Below the pieces are notes generated by a model that saw only the letters and a list, made by a program, of their open reading frames with translations, did not search any database and was not told the DNA's origin. Shown here piece after piece: positions 31,181 through 40,489 of a DNA stretch of 64,000 nt (positions within the stretch are counted from its first letter, which is position 1; every line of letters starts with the position of its first letter). The DNA is from Palsa-459 sp963841965 (GTDB taxonomy: Bacteria > Actinomycetota > Acidimicrobiia > Acidimicrobiales > RAAP-2), in the NCBI GenBank assembly GCA_963841965.1, contig CAWJES010000010.1, forward strand, positions 310,001-374,000, written 5' to 3'. A program made the translations under genes and the position numbers.

Positions 31181-33163
31181 GTGGCTGAAGCATCGAAGCC
31201 GTGGCTGATGCGCACCTACTCCGGGCACTCCACCGCCGCGGCGAGCAACGCCCTGTACCGGACGAACCTGTCCAAGGGCCAGACGGGCCTGTCCATCGCC
31301 TTCGACCTTCCCACCCAGACCGGCTACGACCCCGATGCCCCCGAGGCGCGCGGGGAGGTCGGGCGCGTCGGCGTCCCCGTGGCGCACCTCGGGCACATGG
31401 AGGGGCTGTTCGACGGGATCCCCATCGAGGAGATGAACACCTCGATGACCATCAACGCGACCGCCCCGTGGCTGCTCGGGCTCTACCTCGCGATGGCCGA
31501 GACGCGGGGCGTCGACCGCAGGGTCCTCCAGGGCACGACGCAGAACGACCTCGTCAAGGAGTTCCTCTCGCGGGGGACGTACATCTTCGGGCCCGAGGCC
31601 TCCAAGCGGCTGACGGTCGACATGATCGCGTTCGCCGTCACCGAGGTCCCGCGGTGGAACCCCATCAACGTCTGCAGCTACCACCTCCAGGAGGCCGGGG
31701 CGACCCCCGTCCAGGAGATCGCCTACGCCCTCGCGACTGCGATCGACGTGCTCGACGCCCTCAGAGACTCGGGCAAGGTGCCCGAGGGGACCCTCGACGA
31801 CGTCGTCGCGCGGATGAGCTTCTTTGTGAACGCGGGGATCCGCTTCGTCGAGGAGACCGCCAAGGTGCGGGCCTTCACCGAGCTGTGGGACACGATCTGC
31901 CGCGAGCGATACCACGTCGACGATCCCTCGATGCGTCGCTTCCGCTACGGCGTGCAGGTCAACTCGCTCGGACTCACCGAGCAGCAGCCTGAGAACAACG
32001 TCCAGCGGATCGTGCTCGAGCTGCTCGGCGTCACGTTGTCCGCGGACGCACGAGCGAGGGCCATCCAGCTCCCCGCCTGGAACGAGGCGCTCGGCCTGCC
32101 GAGGCCCGCCGATCAGCAGTGGTCGCTGCGGATCCAGCAGGTCCTCGCGTTCGAGAGCGACCTGCTCGAGTACCCCGACCTCTTCGCCGGATCGCTCGTC
32201 ATGGAGGCGAAGACGGCCGAGCTCGTCGACGCCGCACAGGATGAGCTCGACGACGTGCTCGAGCGCGGGGGCGCCTTCGCGAACATCGACGAGCTGAAGC
32301 GGCGGCTCGTGGCCAGCCAGACCGCCCGCGTCGCGGCCATCGAGTCGGGAAGCCTTCGGGTCGTCGGGGTCAACTGCTTCACCGAGACCGCTGCCTCACC
32401 GCTCGGCGGCGACGCCGCAGGCGCGATCCTCACGGTCGACCCGCAGGTCGAGGTCGAGCTCGCCGAAGAGATGCTGGCGTGGCGCGCGCACCGCGACGGC
32501 GCTGCGGTCGCGGTCGCCCTTGACGAGCTGCGCCGCGTGGCCGCCAGCGACGATCCCCGCGACAACATCATGTTCCCGACGATCGCCCTGGCACTTGCCG
32601 GCGGGACCACCGGTGAGTGGGCCGCGTCGCTGCGCTCGGTCTTCGGCGAGTATCGGGCGCCGACGGGCGTGGGCGGCACCACCGTGCCGCGGAGCTCCCT
32701 CGCGGACCTCGTCGAGCGGTCGAAGACCTTCGCGGCGACCTGGGGCGGGCCGCCGCGGCTGCTTGTCGCGAAGCCGGGGCTCGACGGTCACTCGAACGGC
32801 GCGGAGCAGATCGCGGTCGCCGCCCGCGACGCTGGCTTCGAGGTCGTGTACCAGGGGATCCGGCTCACGCCCGGCGAGATCGTCGCGGCCGCCCGCGACG
32901 AGGACGTCGACATCGTCGGCGTCTCGATCCTCTCTGGCTCGCACCTCTCTCTCGTGCCGGAGATCGTCCGGGGGCTGCGCGATGCGGGATCGAGCGCGCA
33001 GGTCGTCGTCGGCGGGATCGTCCCAGATGCGGACGCCACGGCGCTGCAAGGTGCAGGCGTCCGCGCCGTGTACACGCCCAAGGACTTCGAGTTCCACGAG
33101 ATCATGGCCGACCTGCTGGACGTCGCCGAGGAGCACCGCCGGGCGGAGTCTGTCGCGCACTGA
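31181..33163 (+). CDS. ecm: Ethylmalonyl-CoA mutase (MeaA/Ecm, B12-dependent)
   Basis: A 660-aa single-chain acyl-CoA mutase. The TIM-barrel part carries RTYSGHSTAAASNALYRTNL, AFDLPTQTGYD and SLGLTEQQPENNVQRI. The C-terminal cobalamin domain starts at about residue 530 (KPGLDGHSNGAEQI, with the DxHxxG histidine ligand). The N-terminus and the fused B12 domain at this length match MeaA/Ecm rather than methylmalonyl-CoA mutase large subunit. It converts ethylmalonyl-CoA to methylsuccinyl-CoA. The GTG start at 31181 follows GGGGAGGA. The nearby ccr and epimerase genes support this substrate over methylmalonyl- or isobutyryl-CoA. Confidence 0.9.
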   Translation: MAEASKPWLMRTYSGHSTAAASNALYRTNLSKGQTGLSIAFDLPTQTGYDPDAPEARGEVGRVGVPVAHLGHMEGLFDGIPIEEMNTSMTINATAPWLLGLYLAMAETRGVDRRVLQGTTQNDLVKEFLSRGTYIFGPEASKRLTVDMIAFAVTEVPRWNPINVCSYHLQEAGATPVQEIAYALATAIDVLDALRDSGKVPEGTLDDVVARMSFFVNAGIRFVEETAKVRAFTELWDTICRERYHVDDPSMRRFRYGVQVNSLGLTEQQPENNVQRIVLELLGVTLSADARARAIQLPAWNEALGLPRPADQQWSLRIQQVLAFESDLLEYPDLFAGSLVMEAKTAELVDAAQDELDDVLERGGAFANIDELKRRLVASQTARVAAIESGSLRVVGVNCFTETAASPLGGDAAGAILTVDPQVEVELAEEMLAWRAHRDGAAVAVALDELRRVAASDDPRDNIMFPTIALALAGGTTGEWAASLRSVFGEYRAPTGVGGTTVPRSSLADLVERSKTFAATWGGPPRLLVAKPGLDGHSNGAEQIAVAARDAGFEVVYQGIRLTPGEIVAAARDEDVDIVGVSILSGSHLSLVPEIVRGLRDAGSSAQVVVGGIVPDADATALQGAGVRAVYTPKDFEFHEIMADLLDVAEEHRRAESVAH

Positions 33164-33179
33164 CCGCCGGGGTCAGTGC
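33157..33179. terminator. Bidirectional hairpin between ecm and the carboxylase operon
   Basis: A perfect inverted repeat GCACTGACC / GGTCAGTGC with a 5-nt GCCGG loop contains the stop codons of both convergent genes. It is well placed to end transcription from both sides, though without a U-tract. Confidence 0.6.
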
Positions 33180-33355
33180 GGCCGGCTGCGCACCTTGATC
33201 GGACGGCCGGTGAACCAGCGCCCCGAGAAGCGCCAGTTCGAGATCGGAGCCGCGGTGGAGCGGCGCTCCTCGGCGATCACCTGCTCGACCGCCTGGACGA
33301 TCGCGCGGTGGACATCCTCGGGCACCGACGCACGCTCGTGGAGCCCCGAGCTCAC
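33173..33355 (-). CDS. Acyl-CoA carboxylase epsilon subunit
   Basis: A 60-aa small subunit of actinobacterial acyl-CoA carboxylases. The first half is helical and charged (VPEDVHRAIVQAVEQVIAEE); the end RFSGRWFTGRPIKVRSRPH resembles the C-terminal basic segment of AccE/PccE. It starts at GTG 33355, overlapping the stop codon of the beta-subunit gene (GTGA). In Streptomyces and mycobacteria epsilon stimulates and stabilises the alpha-beta complex. A frameshift upstream makes the beta subunit appear fused to it, but the two are separate genes. Confidence 0.8.
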   Translation of the reverse strand: MSSGLHERASVPEDVHRAIVQAVEQVIAEERRSTAAPISNWRFSGRWFTGRPIKVRSRPH

Positions 33356-34909
33356 AGCGGGACGTTCCCGTGCTTGCGCTTGGGGAGGTCCTCGCGCTTC
33401 GTCGAGAGCATCGCGAGCGACGTCGCGAGGTACCGGCGCGTGTCGGCTGGGTCGATGACGTCGTCGATGAAGCCGCGCTCCGCCGCGAGGTACGGGTTGA
33501 CGTACCGCTCCGAGTACTCGTCGATCGAGCTCCGCGCGACGCGCGGCGGGGTCGGGGGCGTCGGCGACCTCGCGGCGGTAGACGATCTCGACGGCGCCCT
33601 GCGCGCCCATGACCGCGAGCTCGGCGGTGGGCCACGCGAAGGCCAGGTCCGCGCCGATCCCCTTGGAGTTCATCACCACGTACGCACCGCCGTATGCCTT
33701 CCTCGTGATCAGCTGGATGCGCGGCACGGTCGCCTCGCAGAACGCGTACAGCAGCTTCGCCCCGTGCCGGATGATGCCGCCGTACTCCTGGTCGGTGCCG
33801 GGCATGAACCCCGGGACGTCCACGAAAGCGATGATCGGGACGTTGAAGGCGTCGCACGTGCGCACGAAGCGGCCCGCCTTCTCGGAGGAGTCGATGTCGA
33901 GGACCCCGGCGAGGTGGCTGGGCTGGTTGCCGACGATCCCGACGGGCCTGCCGTCGATACGGGCGAAGCCGCACACGATGGACATCGCCCAGTTCGCGCT
34001 GACCTCCATGAAGTCGCCGTCGTCGACTACCTCCTTGATGACCCGCTTCATGTCGTAGGGGAGGTTCGAGGAGTCCGGCAGGAGCGTGCGGAGCTCCTCG
34101 CAGAGCCGGTCCGCGGGGTCGGTCGTGGCGCTGCGCGGCGGGTCGTCCATGTTGTTCGGCGGAAGGAAGCTGAGCAGGTAGCGGACCTCGTCGAGGCAGC
34201 TCTTCTCGTCGGGGAGCACGAAGTGCGCGACGCCGGACCGGCTCGCGTGCGTCTGGGCCCCGCCCAGCTGCTCGAGGGTCACGTCCTCCCCCGTCACCGT
34301 CTTCACGACGTCGGGACCGGTGATGAACATGTGCGACGTGTCCTTCACCATGAAGATGAAGTCGGTCAGCGCCGGCGAGTAGACGGCGCCGCCGGCGCAG
34401 GGGCCGAGGATCACCGAGATCTGCGGGACGACGCCCGACGCCGTCGCATTGCGAAGGAAGATCCCCCCGTAGGAGTGGAGCGCGAAGACGCCCTCCTGGA
34501 TCCTCGCGCCCGCGCCGTCGTTGAGCCCGATGAACGGAACGCCCAGCGACACCGAGAGGTCCATCACCTTGTGGATCTTCGCCGCGAAGGTCTCGCCAAG
34601 GGCGCCGCCGAACACGGTGAAGTCCTGGGAGAAGACGCAGACCTTGCGTCCGTCGATCGTCCCGAATCCCGTGACCACGCCATCGGTGTAGGGGCGGTTG
34701 TCCTCGAGGCCCATGCCGTGCGCCTGGTGGCGAGCCAGCATGTCGAGCTCGACGAAGCTCCCCTCGTCGAGCAGGTAGTCGAGCCGTTCGCGTGCCGTGA
34801 GCTTGCCGGCCTCGTGGTGGCGCTCGACTGCACGCGGGCTGCCCGCGTTGCGCGCTTCCTCGCGTCGCCGTTCGAGGTCCTTCAGCCGCTCATCCATCGA
34901 GTGTTCCAT
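33352..34909 (-). CDS. pccB: Acyl-CoA (propionyl-CoA) carboxylase beta subunit, one frameshift
   Basis: Carboxyltransferase subunit of an acyl-CoA carboxylase making (S)-methylmalonyl-CoA (or malonyl-CoA). It starts at ATG 34909 (MEHSMDERLKDLERRREEAR), eight nt after TAGCCT. Conserved parts include FGGALGETFAAKIHK, GGIFLRNATASGVVPQISVI, GPCAGGAVYSPALTDF and VDVPGFMPGTDQEYGGIIRHG. An extra base near 33526-33532 breaks the frame after ...RRAEL; the repaired end reads IDEYSERYVNPYLAAERGF to KHGNVPL, total 518 aa. No biotin-bearing alpha subunit gene is present here. The neighbours (epimerase, Ccr) favour propionyl-CoA as substrate. Confidence 0.9.
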
Positions 34910-34942
34910 GGGTGGGAAGGCTACAGACCGGACGCTCGGGTC

Positions 34943-35359
34943 CTACGAGTTGTCCTGCACCAGCTCGATGAGGGTGCCGAACGAGGTCTTCGGATGCACG
35001 AAGGCGACTGTGGTTCCTCGGGATCCGGGCCGTGGCGCCTCATCGATCACCCTGCCCCCGGACGCCTTGACGGCCTCGAGGGCCACAGCGCAGTCCGCGA
35101 CGCGGTACCCGACGTGGTGGATGCCCTCCCCCTTCGTCGCGAGGTACTTGGCCACCGTGGACGTCTCCGTCGTGGGCGAGAGCAGCTGGATGAAGGAGTC
35201 CGCGACGGCGAGCAGCGCCTCTTCGACCCCGTCGGACTCGACGACCTCGCGATGGGTCAGCGTCGCGCCGAAGACATCGGCGTACCACGCGATCGCCGCG
35301 TCGAGGTCCGCGACCGCGATGGCGACGTGGTCGATCTCGGTCAGGAGGTTCGTGGGCAC
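34943..35359 (-). CDS. mce: Methylmalonyl-CoA/ethylmalonyl-CoA epimerase
   Basis: A 138-aa vicinal-oxygen-chelate-fold epimerase that interconverts the 2S and 2R forms of methylmalonyl-CoA and, in Ccr/Ecm organisms, ethylmalonyl-CoA. Metal ligands are seen in DHVAIAVADL (His), GIHHVGYRVAD (His) and the final LIELVQDN (Glu). PKTSFGTLIELV is a family signature. The start GTG 35359 follows AGGAGCACCC. It is 8 nt after ccr, so the two are co-transcribed, which places it on ethylmalonyl-CoA. Confidence 0.92.
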   Translation of the reverse strand: MPTNLLTEIDHVAIAVADLDAAIAWYADVFGATLTHREVVESDGVEEALLAVADSFIQLLSPTTETSTVAKYLATKGEGIHHVGYRVADCAVALEAVKASGGRVIDEAPRPGSRGTTVAFVHPKTSFGTLIELVQDNS

Positions 35360-35367
35360 GGGTGCTC

Positions 35368-36705
35368 CTATCGGTGTCGGCGGAAGATGGTCAGGCGGTC
35401 CTCGCCGACCCGTTCGCGAAGTGCGTGGTCGTCGATGCCGAGGCCCTCGGTCGGCGCGACGCACAGCACGCCCAGCTTCCCCTCGGCGAGGTTCTGGTGG
35501 ACCTGCCACGCCGCCTCGCCGACCTCGTCGAGGTCGTAGACGGCGGACAGCGGTGGCACGATCCTGCCCTCGCACACGAGCTGATTCGCGTGCCACGCCT
35601 CGCGGTAGTTGGAGAAGTGGCTCCCCTTGATCGTCTTCAGCTTCATCCAGAGGTGGCGGTTGTCGTACTCGATCATGTAGCCCGTCGTCGCCGCGCACGT
35701 GACGATCGTGCCGCCGCGCTTGCAGACGAACACGCTCGCGCCCATCGTCTGACGGCCCGGGTGCTCGAACACCGTGTCGGGGTCGTCGCCAACGAGCGCG
35801 CGGATGTCCTTGCCGAGCCGGCGCCACTCGCGCTCGTCCTGGGTGTGCTCGTCGATCCAGAAGCGGTAGTCCGCGGCGCGCCTGTCGATGATGTACTCGC
35901 AGCCGAGCTCGCGGAGGATCTCGGCGCGGGGCTCGCTCGACACGACGCCGATGGGCGTGCCCCCGCCGTTCAGCACGTACTGCACGGCGAAGCTCCCGAT
36001 GCCACCGGTCGCCCCCCAGACGAGGACCTTGTCCCCCTGGGTGACCGGCGCGCCGTTGGACGACACGAGCATCCGGTACGACGTGGAGTTGCACAGGGCG
36101 TTGACCGCCGCCTCCTCCCAGGTCAGGTGCGCAGGCTTGGGCATCAGCTGGTTGGCCTTCACGACGGCGATGTCGGCGAGCCCGCCGAAATTCGTCTCGA
36201 ACCCCCAGATGCGCTGGTTCACCGCCAGCATCGAGTCGTCGTGCGCGCTCGGGTCCTGGTCGTCGACGTAGTTGCAGTGCACGGTGACCTTGTCGCCCGG
36301 GCGCCAGTTGCGAACAGCGGAGCCCACGCGCAGCACGACGCCCGATGCGTCCGATCCGATGACGTGGTAGTCGAGCGCGTGGCGGGCACCCCAGACCGAC
36401 TCCTTGGCCAGGCGGTCGAGGAAGCCGAACGTGGAGAGGGGCTCGAAGATCGACGTCCACACCGTGTTGAAGTTGATCGAGGACGCCATCACCGCGATGA
36501 ACGCCTCGTCGGGTGCCAGCTCGGGCAGCGGGACCTCGCCGACCTGGATGGACTGCCTCGGGTCCTTGTCCGCAGACGCCACGCCCTCGAACATCGAGGC
36601 GTCCTCCCTGCGCACGTAGGCCGCCCGGTAGGTGTCGGGCATCGACAGCGCGAGCAGGTCATCGCCTGTCGCGCCATCGAGGGCAGCGGCGAGGATCTCG
36701 AGCAC
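35368..36705 (-). CDS. ccr: Crotonyl-CoA carboxylase/reductase
   Basis: A 445-aa medium-chain dehydrogenase that reductively carboxylates crotonyl-CoA with NADPH and CO2 to (2S)-ethylmalonyl-CoA. SSINFNTVWTSIFEPLSTF, YHVIGSDASGVVLRVGSAV, the dinucleotide motif VWGATGGIGSFAVQYVLNGG and FEHPGRQTMGASVFVCKRGG are typical of Ccr and set it apart from generic enoyl reductases. The GTG start at 36705 has TAACCT six nt before it. It is divergent from the thiolase gene and first in a ccr-mce transcript. This is the marker enzyme of the ethylmalonyl-CoA pathway, though Ccr also feeds polyketide extender units. Confidence 0.93.
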   Translation of the reverse strand: MLEILAAALDGATGDDLLALSMPDTYRAAYVRREDASMFEGVASADKDPRQSIQVGEVPLPELAPDEAFIAVMASSINFNTVWTSIFEPLSTFGFLDRLAKESVWGARHALDYHVIGSDASGVVLRVGSAVRNWRPGDKVTVHCNYVDDQDPSAHDDSMLAVNQRIWGFETNFGGLADIAVVKANQLMPKPAHLTWEEAAVNALCNSTSYRMLVSSNGAPVTQGDKVLVWGATGGIGSFAVQYVLNGGGTPIGVVSSEPRAEILRELGCEYIIDRRAADYRFWIDEHTQDEREWRRLGKDIRALVGDDPDTVFEHPGRQTMGASVFVCKRGGTIVTCAATTGYMIEYDNRHLWMKLKTIKGSHFSNYREAWHANQLVCEGRIVPPLSAVYDLDEVGEAAWQVHQNLAEGKLGVLCVAPTEGLGIDDHALRERVGEDRLTIFRRHR

Positions 36706-36822
36706 GAGGCGAGGTTACCGCCCGTCCCGAGAGCACCGACCCGGGTCCGCGACCCTGCGCGCCCGGGACCGGCTCACGTGCCGCTCGGCTAGTTTGCTCG
36801 TGGTACACCGAAGGAGGTCGTC

Positions 36823-38005
36823 ATGTCCGCATCGGTCATCGTCGCAGGAGCTCGCACGCCAATCGGGAAGCTGTCCGGCGCGTTCGCAGGCTTCACCGCC
36901 ATGCAGCTGGGCGGGTTCGCCATCCGCGCGGCGCTCGAGCGGGCCGGCGTCTCGCCCGACGAGGTCGACGAGGTCCTCATGGGCCAGGTGATCCTGGCCG
37001 GACAGGGCCAGATCGACCGCGCGCCAGGCGGCCGTGCTCGGGGGGGTCCCGATGACGGTGAACGCCACGACGGTCAACAAGGTCTGCCTCTCGGGCCTCA
37101 ACACGATCTTCCTCGCAGACCTGCTGATCCGGTCCGGTGAGGCGGAGGTCGTCGTCGCCGGCGGGATGGAGTCGATGACCCAGGCCCCCTACCTCCTGCC
37201 CGGCGCACGTGCCGGCTACAGGATCGGCGACGCGACACTCGTGGACGCGATGATGCATGACGGGCTCACGTGCGCGTTCGACCAGTGCGCAATGGGCCTC
37301 GCGACGGAGCGCTACAACAACGGCAGGATCTCCCGAGAGCGTCAGGACGCCTTCAGCGCCGCCAGCCACGAGAAGGCGGCGGCGGCCATCAAGAACGGCC
37401 TGTTCGCCGACGAGATCGTCCCCGTCGAGGTGCCCCAGCGCAAGGGCGACCCGATTGTCGTCGACACGGACGAGGGCGTGCGGCCCGGCACGACAGCCGA
37501 GTCGCTCGGCTCGCTGCGCCCCGCATTCGAGAAGGACGGCACGATCACCGCGGGCAACGCCTCGCAGATCTCCGACGGTGGCGCCGCGGTCGTCCTCATG
37601 TCCGTGGACCGCGCCAAGGCCGCCGGGATCACCCCGATCGGCGAGCTCGTCTCCTACGGGCAGGTGGCCGGACCGGACGCCTCGCTGCTCAGCCAGCCGG
37701 CCAACGCCATCGCCCTGGCGCTGCGCAAGGCCGGAGTCTCGGTCGGCGACGTCGACCTGTTCGAGATCAACGAGGCGTTCGCGGCGGTCGGCCTGGCCTC
37801 CGCCGACGAGCTCGGCCTCGACGAGGCCAGGCTCAACGTGAACGGCGGCGCCATCGCCCTCGGCCACCCCGTCGGGATGTCCGGGACGCGCATCGCGCTC
37901 AGCGCCCTTCTCGAGCTGCGACGCCGTGGCGGTGGGACTGCCGCGGTCGCGCTGTGCGGGGGCGGCGGCCAGGGAGACGCGGCGCTGCTCCGCTCGATCG
38001 GCTGA
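36823..38005 (+). CDS. Acetyl-CoA acetyltransferase (thiolase), one frameshift
   Basis: Condenses two acetyl-CoA to acetoacetyl-CoA, or the reverse. It starts at ATG 36823 with a strong GAAGGAGG site; TAGTTT upstream may be its -10 box. An extra base near 37013-37016 breaks the frame after ...LAGQGQI; the repaired protein continues TARQAAVLGGVPMTVN. The acyl-carrying Cys is in VNKVCLSGLN, the general-base His in NGGAIALGHPVG, and the second Cys in ALCGGGGQGDA. Repaired length is about 393 aa, normal for biosynthetic thiolases. Divergence from ccr fits a shared acetyl-CoA assimilation role. Confidence 0.92.
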
Positions 38006-38521
38006 TCAGGCGTCCGGGGCGCTGAAGAACTCGAGCGCGCAGCCGCCCTTGCGCGGTGGACCCTCGCTGAACGACAGGATCGCCACCCCGCACTTCGGGA
38101 AGCCGCCCGCGAGTGCGTGGCGCGCCGCGCCCGGGTCCTCCATCAGGTCGAAGAGTGCCACGGTCATCGTGGGGTTGTGGCCGACGAAGACGAGGTCCCC
38201 GGAACCGGGATCGACCTCGGCCAGCGATTCGAGCAGCTCGTCGGTGCCGACGTGGCGGACGCCGTTGTACAGGCGCGCATCGAGCACCGCCTCGCGGCAC
38301 ACCGGAGTCCCCTCGAGGCCGAGCTCGAAGGTCTCGATCGTCCTCGACGAGTACGACACGAGGACGACGGCGCGGATCGCGCTGAGCGGCCCCGTCGGCT
38401 CCGTCCATGCCCGCAGGGCCTGTGCCTGGGCACGTCCGCGTCCTGACAGCACCCGGCCGCGGTCACCCGTCGGAGACGTGTCCTTGGCCTTTGCGTGTCG
38501 GATGAGCACCAGCCTGCGCAC
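38006..38521 (-). CDS. sixA: SixA-type histidine phosphatase
   Basis: A 171-aa member of the phosphoglycerate mutase-like (RHG) phosphatases. The catalytic His9 is in LVLIRHAKA, which is the SixA form of the motif; the second conserved His is in VFVGHNPTM. SixA in E. coli removes phosphate from a phosphohistidine protein; actinobacterial homologues are uncharacterised. The GTG start at 38521 has no obvious Shine-Dalgarno. It is convergent with the thiolase gene with no gap and divergent from uppP. Confidence 0.82.
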   Translation of the reverse strand: MRRLVLIRHAKAKDTSPTGDRGRVLSGRGRAQAQALRAWTEPTGPLSAIRAVVLVSYSSRTIETFELGLEGTPVCREAVLDARLYNGVRHVGTDELLESLAEVDPGSGDLVFVGHNPTMTVALFDLMEDPGAARHALAGGFPKCGVAILSFSEGPPRKGGCALEFFSAPDA

Positions 38522-38581
38522 GACGACAGTCTCCCAGAATCACCGTGGGGGTTCTGCCGTCACGTAGCGTTGCGGGCGCCG

Positions 38582-39496
38582 ATGAACCAACTCACCTACT
38601 TCCACGCGATCGTGATGGGCCTCCTCCAGGGCTTCACCGAGATGTTCCCGGTGTCGAGCCTCGGCCACAGCGTGATCATCCCGCAGCTGTTCGGGTGGAA
38701 GGACCTGTCGACCGCGCAGGCCCAGCCTGAGAGCTGGTTCCTGGCCTTCCTCGTCGGCCTCCACGTGGGCACCGCGTGCGGGCTGCTCGTCTACTACCGG
38801 CGCGACTGGGCGAGGATCATCGCCGCCTTCTTCGCGACACTGCGCATCCGGCGCGCCGAGACACCCGACCAGCGGTTCGCCTGGCTCATCATCTACGCGA
38901 CGATCCCTGTCGGGCTCGTCGGCCTGCTCTTCGAGCACAAGCTTCGCGTCCTGTTCGCGAAGCCGCTCGCAGCATCGATCTTCCTCACGATCAACGGCCT
39001 GATCCTCATCGGCGGCGAGCTCATCCGGCGCCGGACCCTCGAGAACAAGGGGCGCCTTCGCGCCCAGAAGGGCCGCCACGTGGCCGTCTCGGACCGCGAG
39101 GCCGGAGGGTTTCGGCGCCTCGACACCCTGTCCTACACGAGGGGCACGCTGATCGGCTCGTCCCAGATACTCGCGCTCTTCGCCGGCATCAGCCGCTCGG
39201 GTGTGACCATGGTCGCTGGCATCACGGACGGGCTCGACCACGAGGATGCCGCTCGCTTCAGCTTCATGCTCGCGACGCCAGTGATCCTCCTCGCCGGGAT
39301 TCTCAAGCTGCCGGATCTGACCGGGTCGCTCGGCGACGGCATCCGGGGCCAGACGATCGTCGCGTCGATCTTCGCCGGCATCGCGGCGTACGGGTCCGTG
39401 GCGTTCCTCGTGCGTTGGTTCAGGACGCGGACACTCTGGCCCTTCGGCATCTACTGTCTCGTCGCTGGGTCGCTCTGCATCTGGTACTTCGCCTGA
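38582..39496 (+). CDS. uppP: Undecaprenyl-diphosphatase (BacA/UppP)
   Basis: A 304-aa membrane phosphatase that recycles undecaprenyl pyrophosphate for cell-wall synthesis; extra copies give bacitracin tolerance. The two signature motifs are present: LLQGFTEMFPVSSLGHSVI near the N-terminus and FAGISRSGVTMVAGITDG in the second half, with about eight hydrophobic spans. A charged loop (about residues 150-180, rich in Arg/Lys) separates the two halves. I chose ATG 38582, where homology begins; a longer frame upstream overlaps sixA. Confidence 0.92.
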   Translation: MNQLTYFHAIVMGLLQGFTEMFPVSSLGHSVIIPQLFGWKDLSTAQAQPESWFLAFLVGLHVGTACGLLVYYRRDWARIIAAFFATLRIRRAETPDQRFAWLIIYATIPVGLVGLLFEHKLRVLFAKPLAASIFLTINGLILIGGELIRRRTLENKGRLRAQKGRHVAVSDREAGGFRRLDTLSYTRGTLIGSSQILALFAGISRSGVTMVAGITDGLDHEDAARFSFMLATPVILLAGILKLPDLTGSLGDGIRGQTIVASIFAGIAAYGSVAFLVRWFRTRTLWPFGIYCLVAGSLCIWYFA

Positions 39497-39526
39497 TTCG
39501 AGGCGCGGCCTGCCCAGGCGGCTCCG

Positions 39527-40489
39527 CTAGGCCTTCGCGGATGTGCGCCGCGATCTGTTGGATGTCGTGATGAGGTATCCGCCGGAGGTCGAGAGCGCCG
39601 CACCCGAGACGAGAAGCCCCTCGAAGAGCCAGATCGCGTGCCCGCTCCCCAGCCCGATCGACAGGTTGTCGGTGAGGAACCCGGGCGCTCCGCTGGCGAC
39701 GGAGACCCACCATGCCGCGACCCCGAGCGCGATGGCCGCTTCGCACGCAACCGCGATCCACGCGATCGTCGCGGGTCCGAGACGGCCGTGCTTCCTGCGC
39801 ACGAGCGAGAAGGCAACCGTCGCAAGTCTCGTCGCCGCTCCGAGCGCGATCGCGATGAGCACCATCACAACCACGGCAGCCCAGCCGTAACGGGCATCCG
39901 AGCCGTTTCGCTGGATCGATGTGAGCCGATGTGCCCACCATGCAAGTCCGCCGAGTGCGCAGGCGGCCGCCAGCGCCACCACAGTGCACCAGGCCCCCGT
40001 CCGGCGCAGGCGCGTCCTCCCGGACGGCCCGCTGACGGACCACGCGACGAGCAGCGCCGGGACCGAGAGGGCAGCAACCGCGAGGAGAGCCACTAACGCA
40101 GCGGCGACGACGGCAACGTACGACACGTCAGCCGCGACCGGGAACATCGAGCTCGTCGCGATCGTGCCCGACGCCCTGGGGACCGTTGCGAAGTGCTCGG
40201 AGAGCTTGCTGAAGCCGATGCCGCCGAGCACGCAGAGGAACCATCCCCACGCGACCAGCGCGAACCCTCTCGATCCCCGTCTCCCTGCGTCGCCAGGCGT
40301 CGCGGCGCCGAACTGGGCACGGCAGTGCTCTGCGAGACCTCCGAGGAGCAGAGAGCCCGCAGCGGCCACTCCGATCGACCTGTCGGCGAACTCGTCGTCG
40401 AGATAGGCCAGGACCTCGTCCTCGTACCGTGAACGCCAGCGTCGTGGATACGCGCGCAGGATCCACCGGCGCGCCGATGGGCGACTCAC
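39527..40489 (-). CDS. Multi-pass membrane protein paired with a PadR regulator (HAAS-like N-terminus)
   Basis: A 320-aa protein. The N-terminus (RWILRAYPRRWRSRYEDEVL, then YLDDEFADR) resembles the short helical HAAS-type domain found in proteins encoded with PadR regulators. Seven or so hydrophobic segments follow. Its ATG at 40489 overlaps the padR stop by four bases (ATGA), so it is translationally coupled to padR. Such pairs are thought to sense membrane or envelope stress, or to act as small permeases, but no substrate is known. Function not established. Confidence 0.7.
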   Translation of the reverse strand: MSRPSARRWILRAYPRRWRSRYEDEVLAYLDDEFADRSIGVAAAGSLLLGGLAEHCRAQFGAATPGDAGRRGSRGFALVAWGWFLCVLGGIGFSKLSEHFATVPRASGTIATSSMFPVAADVSYVAVVAAALVALLAVAALSVPALLVAWSVSGPSGRTRLRRTGAWCTVVALAAACALGGLAWWAHRLTSIQRNGSDARYGWAAVVVMVLIAIALGAATRLATVAFSLVRRKHGRLGPATIAWIAVACEAAIALGVAAWWVSVASGAPGFLTDNLSIGLGSGHAIWLFEGLLVSGAALSTSGGYLITTSNRSRRTSAKA

